Shown piece after piece: positions 61,453 through 64,000 of a DNA stretch of 64,000 bases. The DNA is taken from contig NZ_BMKQ01000001.1 of the NCBI RefSeq assembly GCF_014644415.1, positions 1-64,000 of the forward strand. The letters are read 5' to 3'. A program made the position numbers and the translations under genes. The notes under the pieces are model-generated. The model was not told the origin of the DNA, did no database searches, and saw only the letters and a program-made list of their open reading frames with translations. Within the stretch, counting starts at the first letter, position 1, and every line of letters begins with the position of its first letter. This stretch comes from Marmoricola endophyticus. Lineage in GTDB: Bacteria > Actinomycetota > Actinomycetes > Propionibacteriales > Nocardioidaceae.

Positions 61453-63297
61453 TCAGATGTCGAACTGCGCGCCCTCCAGGCGCTCCTTGACCTCCGAGAG
61501 GAACCGCGCGGCGTCGGCGCCGTCGACGATGCGGTGGTCGTAGGTCAGCGCGAGGTAGACCATGTGGCGCACCGCGATCGTCTCGCCGAGGTTCGGGTCG
61601 TCGATCACCACCGGACGCTTGACGACCGACCCTGTGCCGAGGATCGCCACCTGCGGCTGGTTGATGATCGGGGTGTCGAAGAGCGCCCCGCGGCTGCCGG
61701 TGTTGGTCAGCGTGAACGTGCCACCGGACAGCTCGTCCGGACCGATCTTGTTGGTCCGGGTGCGCTCCGCGACGTCCGCGATCTTGCGCGCCAGGCCCGC
61801 GATCGAGAGGTCACCGGCCTCCTTGATCACCGGGACGAGCAGACCCTTCTCGGTGTCGACGGCGATACCGAGGTTCTCGGTGTCGAAGTACGTCACCTCG
61901 CCCGCGTCCAGGTCGATCGTGGAGTTGACCGCCGGGTGCTGCTTCAGCGCGTCGATCGCCGCCTTGGCGAAGAACGGCATGAAGGAGAGCTTCACGCCCT
62001 CGCGGGCGGCGAAGTCGGCCTTGACCGCGTCGCGCTTGCGGGCGATGGAGGTGACGTCGACCTCCACCACCGTGGTCAGCTGGGCCGAGACCTGGAGCGA
62101 CTCGACCATGCGGGTGGCGATGGTCTTGCGCAGGCGCGTCATCTTCTCGGTCTTGCCGCGCAGCGGGCTCGGGGTCGACGGCGCCGGTGTCGTCGACGCG
62201 GCGGCGGGCTGCTCGGCCGCAGCCGGTGCCTCCGCGGCGGCGTTCTTGCCGCGCTCGGAGGCAGCGGCCAGCACGTCCTGCTTGCGGATGCGGCCGCCGA
62301 CGCCGGTGCCCTCGACCGCGGCGAGGTCGACGTCGTACTCCGCCGCCATCTTGCGCACCAGCGGCGTGACGTAGCCGGCACCGTCGCGTGGGCTGCCGGC
62401 GTCCTCCTGCTTCGGCTCCTTCGTCGGTGCCGGTGCCTCCTCGCGCTCCGGCTCCGGCTGCTTCTGCTCGGCGGCCGGCGCTGCGGGCTCCGGGGCCGGC
62501 TCGGGCTCGGGCTCGGGCTCCGGCTCGGGCTCTGGCTCGGGTGCCTTCTCGGGCTCCGGCTCCGGCTCGGACTTCTCGGCGGGAGCAGAGGTCGCCGCGT
62601 CACCGCTGCCGATCACGGCCAGCTCGGCGCCGACCTCGACCGTCTCGTCCTCCTCGGCCTTGATCTCCAGCAGCGTGCCGGCGACGGGGGAGGGGATCTC
62701 GGTGTCGACCTTGTCGGTGGAGACCTCCAGCAGCGGCTCGTCGACCTCGACGGTGTCACCGACCTGCTTGAGCCAGCGGGTCACGGTGCCCTCGGTGACG
62801 GACTCGCCGAGTGCCGGCAGCGTGACCGGGGTGCCCTCGCCACCGCCACCGCCACCGCCACCGCCGCCTGACGACGCGGCCTCGGCGGCCGGCTCCTGCT
62901 CGGCGGGCGAGTCGTCCTTCTCGGACTCGGGCGTCTCGTCGCCGGCGGGCAGGTCGCCGGACTCCTCGGCGACCTCCTCCTCCTGCTCGGCCTTCTGCTC
63001 CGCCTGCTCATCGTCCTTGGGCTCGGCCTCGGAGTCGTCGGCGGACCCGCCGCCCTCGCCCTCCTCGCCGACGACGCAGAGCTGTGCCCCGACCTCGACC
63101 GTGTCGTCCTCCTCGGCGCTGATCTCCAGCAGCGTGCCGGCGACGGGGGAGGGGATCTCGGTGTCGACCTTGTCGGTGGAGACCTCCAGCAGCGGCTCGT
63201 CGACCTCGACGGTGTCACCGACCTGCTTGAGCCAGCGGGTGACGGTGCCCTCGGTGACGGACTCGCCGAGGGCGGGGAGGTTCACAGGTGTCGACAT
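61453..63297 (-). CDS. sucB: Dihydrolipoamide acyl/succinyltransferase (E2) with two lipoyl domains
   Basis: 614 residues. Lipoyl domain 1 (~3-77, Lys43 in STDKVD), poly-Glu/Asp linker with a Gly10 run (~145), lipoyl domain 2 (~156-230, Lys196), long Glu-Pro linker ([15 protein letters not shown]), peripheral subunit-binding domain (~310-345, [21 protein letters not shown]) and a catalytic domain (~385-614) ending with [20 protein letters not shown]2 passes acyl groups from lipoamide to CoA; as in mycobacteria (Rv2215/DlaT) it may serve both PDH and OGDH. ATG 63297 with GGAAGG upstream. lpd lies just upstream on the same strand. Confidence 0.95.
   Translation of the reverse strand: MSTPVNLPALGESVTEGTVTRWLKQVGDTVEVDEPLLEVSTDKVDTEIPSPVAGTLLEISAEEDDTVEVGAQLCVVGEEGEGGGSADDSEAEPKDDEQAEQKAEQEEEVAEESGDLPAGDETPESEKDDSPAEQEPAAEAASSGGGGGGGGGGEGTPVTLPALGESVTEGTVTRWLKQVGDTVEVDEPLLEVSTDKVDTEIPSPVAGTLLEIKAEEDETVEVGAELAVIGSGDAATSAPAEKSEPEPEPEKAPEPEPEPEPEPEPEPAPEPAAPAAEQKQPEPEREEAPAPTKEPKQEDAGSPRDGAGYVTPLVRKMAAEYDVDLAAVEGTGVGGRIRKQDVLAAASERGKNAAAEAPAAAEQPAAASTTPAPSTPSPLRGKTEKMTRLRKTIATRMVESLQVSAQLTTVVEVDVTSIARKRDAVKADFAAREGVKLSFMPFFAKAAIDALKQHPAVNSTIDLDAGEVTYFDTENLGIAVDTEKGLLVPVIKEAGDLSIAGLARKIADVAERTRTNKIGPDELSGGTFTLTNTGSRGALFDTPIINQPQVAILGTGSVVKRPVVIDDPNLGETIAVRHMVYLALTYDHRIVDGADAARFLSEVKERLEGAQFDI
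62661..62781. repeat. 121-bp internal repeat of sucB, copy in lipoyl domain 2
   Basis: Identical to 63120-63240 over 121 bp, offset 459 (153 codons). Similarity extends ~30 bp more with one difference. Coding for the [12 protein letters not shown] region of each lipoyl domain. Confidence 0.95.
63120..63240. repeat. 121-bp internal repeat of sucB, copy in lipoyl domain 1
   Basis: Partner of 62661-62781. Synonymous sites are also identical, so recent homogenisation rather than ancient domain duplication alone is indicated. Confidence 0.95.
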
Positions 63298-63315
63298 GAC
63301 TGCCTTCCGTGGGGA

Positions 63316-64000
63316 TCAGGAGTGAGCGTGCAGGGGTTTGCCGGCGAGCGCCAGGTGGGCCTCGCCGAGAGCTTCGTTCTGAGTCGGGTGGGCGTGCACC
63401 AGCGGGGCGACGTCCTCGGGCCAGGCGTCCCAGCCGGTGATCAGCTGCGCCTCGCCGATCAGCTCGCCGACCCGCGAGCCGACCATGTGGACGCCGAGCA
63501 CCGGACCGTCGGTGCGCCGCACCAGCTTGACGAAGCCCTGCGTCTTGAGGATCTGGCTCTTGCCGTTGCCGCCGAGGTCGTACGTCAGCGTCTCGACCGC
63601 GTCGCCGTGGGCCTCCCGGGCCTGCGCCTCGGTGAGCCCGACCGAGGCCACCTCGGGGTCGGAGTACGTCACCCGCGGGATCAGCGCCTCGTCGAGCGGC
63701 GTCGGGTCCAGACCGGCGATGTCCTCGGCGACCAGGACCCCCTGGGCGAAACCGCGGTGGGCCAGCTGCAGGCCGGGCACGATGTCGCCGACGGCGTGGA
63801 CGCCGTCGAGGTTGGTGCGCCCGCGCTCGTCGGCGAGCACGAAGCCGCGCTCCATCGCGACGCCCTGGTCGTCGTACCCCAGGCCGTCGGTGGCGGGTCC
63901 GCGGCCGACCGCGACCAGCAGCAGGTCCGCCTCGAGCACGTCGCCGCCGGCCACGTGGACGCGGACGCCGTCGTCGGTCGTCTCCACCGACTCGAAGGCG
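63316..64000 (-). CDS. Dihydrolipoamide dehydrogenase (second copy), C-terminal part
   Basis: Runs off the right edge; 228 codons including stop are visible. From ADLLLVAVGRGPATDG and LDGVHAVGDIVPGLQLAHRGFAQG through the dimerisation domain PRVTYSDPEVASVGLTEAQA, ending VHAHPTQNEALGEAHLALAG with the active-site His and Glu. The N-terminal FAD domain and CxxxxC lie beyond the window. Its stop is 18 bases before the sucB ATG, so this Lpd is the co-transcribed E3 partner. It differs clearly from the lpdA at 56551. Confidence 0.93.
   Translation of the reverse strand, partial: AFESVETTDDGVRVHVAGGDVLEADLLLVAVGRGPATDGLGYDDQGVAMERGFVLADERGRTNLDGVHAVGDIVPGLQLAHRGFAQGVLVAEDIAGLDPTPLDEALIPRVTYSDPEVASVGLTEAQAREAHGDAVETLTYDLGGNGKSQILKTQGFVKLVRRTDGPVLGVHMVGSRVGELIGEAQLITGWDAWPEDVAPLVHAHPTQNEALGEAHLALAGKPLHAHS

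Noticed and set aside
61367-61462. tcagatgtcg repeated on both sides of the sucB 3' gap, like a target-site duplication
   Set aside because: Ten bases only, no inverted ends or transposase between; likely chance.

Overview
The window is a very GC-rich chromosomal stretch with dense, mostly short-spaced genes, many GTG starts and start/stop overlaps (ATGA, GTGA, TGATG). Gene content and order point to a high-GC actinobacterium of the Propionibacteriales, most likely Nocardioidaceae (Nocardioides-like). The strongest argument is a backbone that, from memory of the M. tuberculosis gene order, follows the Rv2230c-Rv2215 region: Nif3, zinc-ribbon protein, histidine phosphatase, panB, glnA2, glnE, glnA, RDD protein, DUF4191, lipA, lipB, TIGR01777 epimerase, sucB. 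No phage genes, transposase, CRISPR array, tRNA or rRNA genes were seen. This is core chromosome with inserted accessory blocks.

Layout. 1-4.3 kb: a ferredoxin/ferredoxin-NADP reductase fusion behind an AurF-type diiron oxygenase, divergent from an acyl-CoA ligase, with a 13-bp palindrome between them. 4.4-12.5 kb: Nif3 / zinc-ribbon / phosphatase, a TetR-membrane protein pair, YaaA, a flavin-type oxidase, an aldo-keto reductase coupled to a short RNB exoribonuclease, and DUF3817. 12.6-13.1 kb: rnpB (minus strand) with a 15-bp P1 helix, followed by 22-nt tandem repeats. 13.1-20.1 kb: mtnP-epimerase, a GT-C membrane glycosyltransferase, and a five-gene overlapping operon (GT2, DUF2064, methyltransferase, b561/molybdopterin oxidoreductase, membrane protein). 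20.1-24 kb: the transglutaminase / alpha-E / circularly permuted ATP-grasp module and two small proteins. 24-34.6 kb: secreted M15 peptidase, panB, a repeat-filled gap, nadE, amidotransferase, a catabolic trio (SDR, ADPS-like flavoenzyme, FGGY kinase) and glnA2. 34.6-37.7 kb: glnE. 37.7-48.3 kb: an accessory block separating glnE from glnA (phospholipase D, mannosyltransferase, SGNH hydrolase, iron-box-controlled SIP protein, Dps, GDPD, CtlX, USP and others). 48.6-64 kb: glnA with a GlnR operator, RDD, DUF4191, lipA, a lytic transglycosylase-PASTA protein, lipB, TIGR01777, lpdA, CoA-transferase, RtcB, sucB and the 3' part of a second lipoamide dehydrogenase.

Functional themes. Nitrogen: glnA, glnA2, glnE and a near-consensus GlnR site. 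Lipoate and 2-oxo acid dehydrogenases: lipB, lipA, sucB and two lipoamide dehydrogenases. Iron and oxidative stress: Dps, an SIP protein with a DtxR/IdeR-like box, YaaA. Many genes carry a TANNNT hexamer 6-8 nt before the start codon and no Shine-Dalgarno, so leaderless transcription appears widespread here and decides several start codons. A dispersed palindromic repeat (GGTCTCGAC...GTCGAGACC) fills many gaps and in one case forms the end of a coding sequence.
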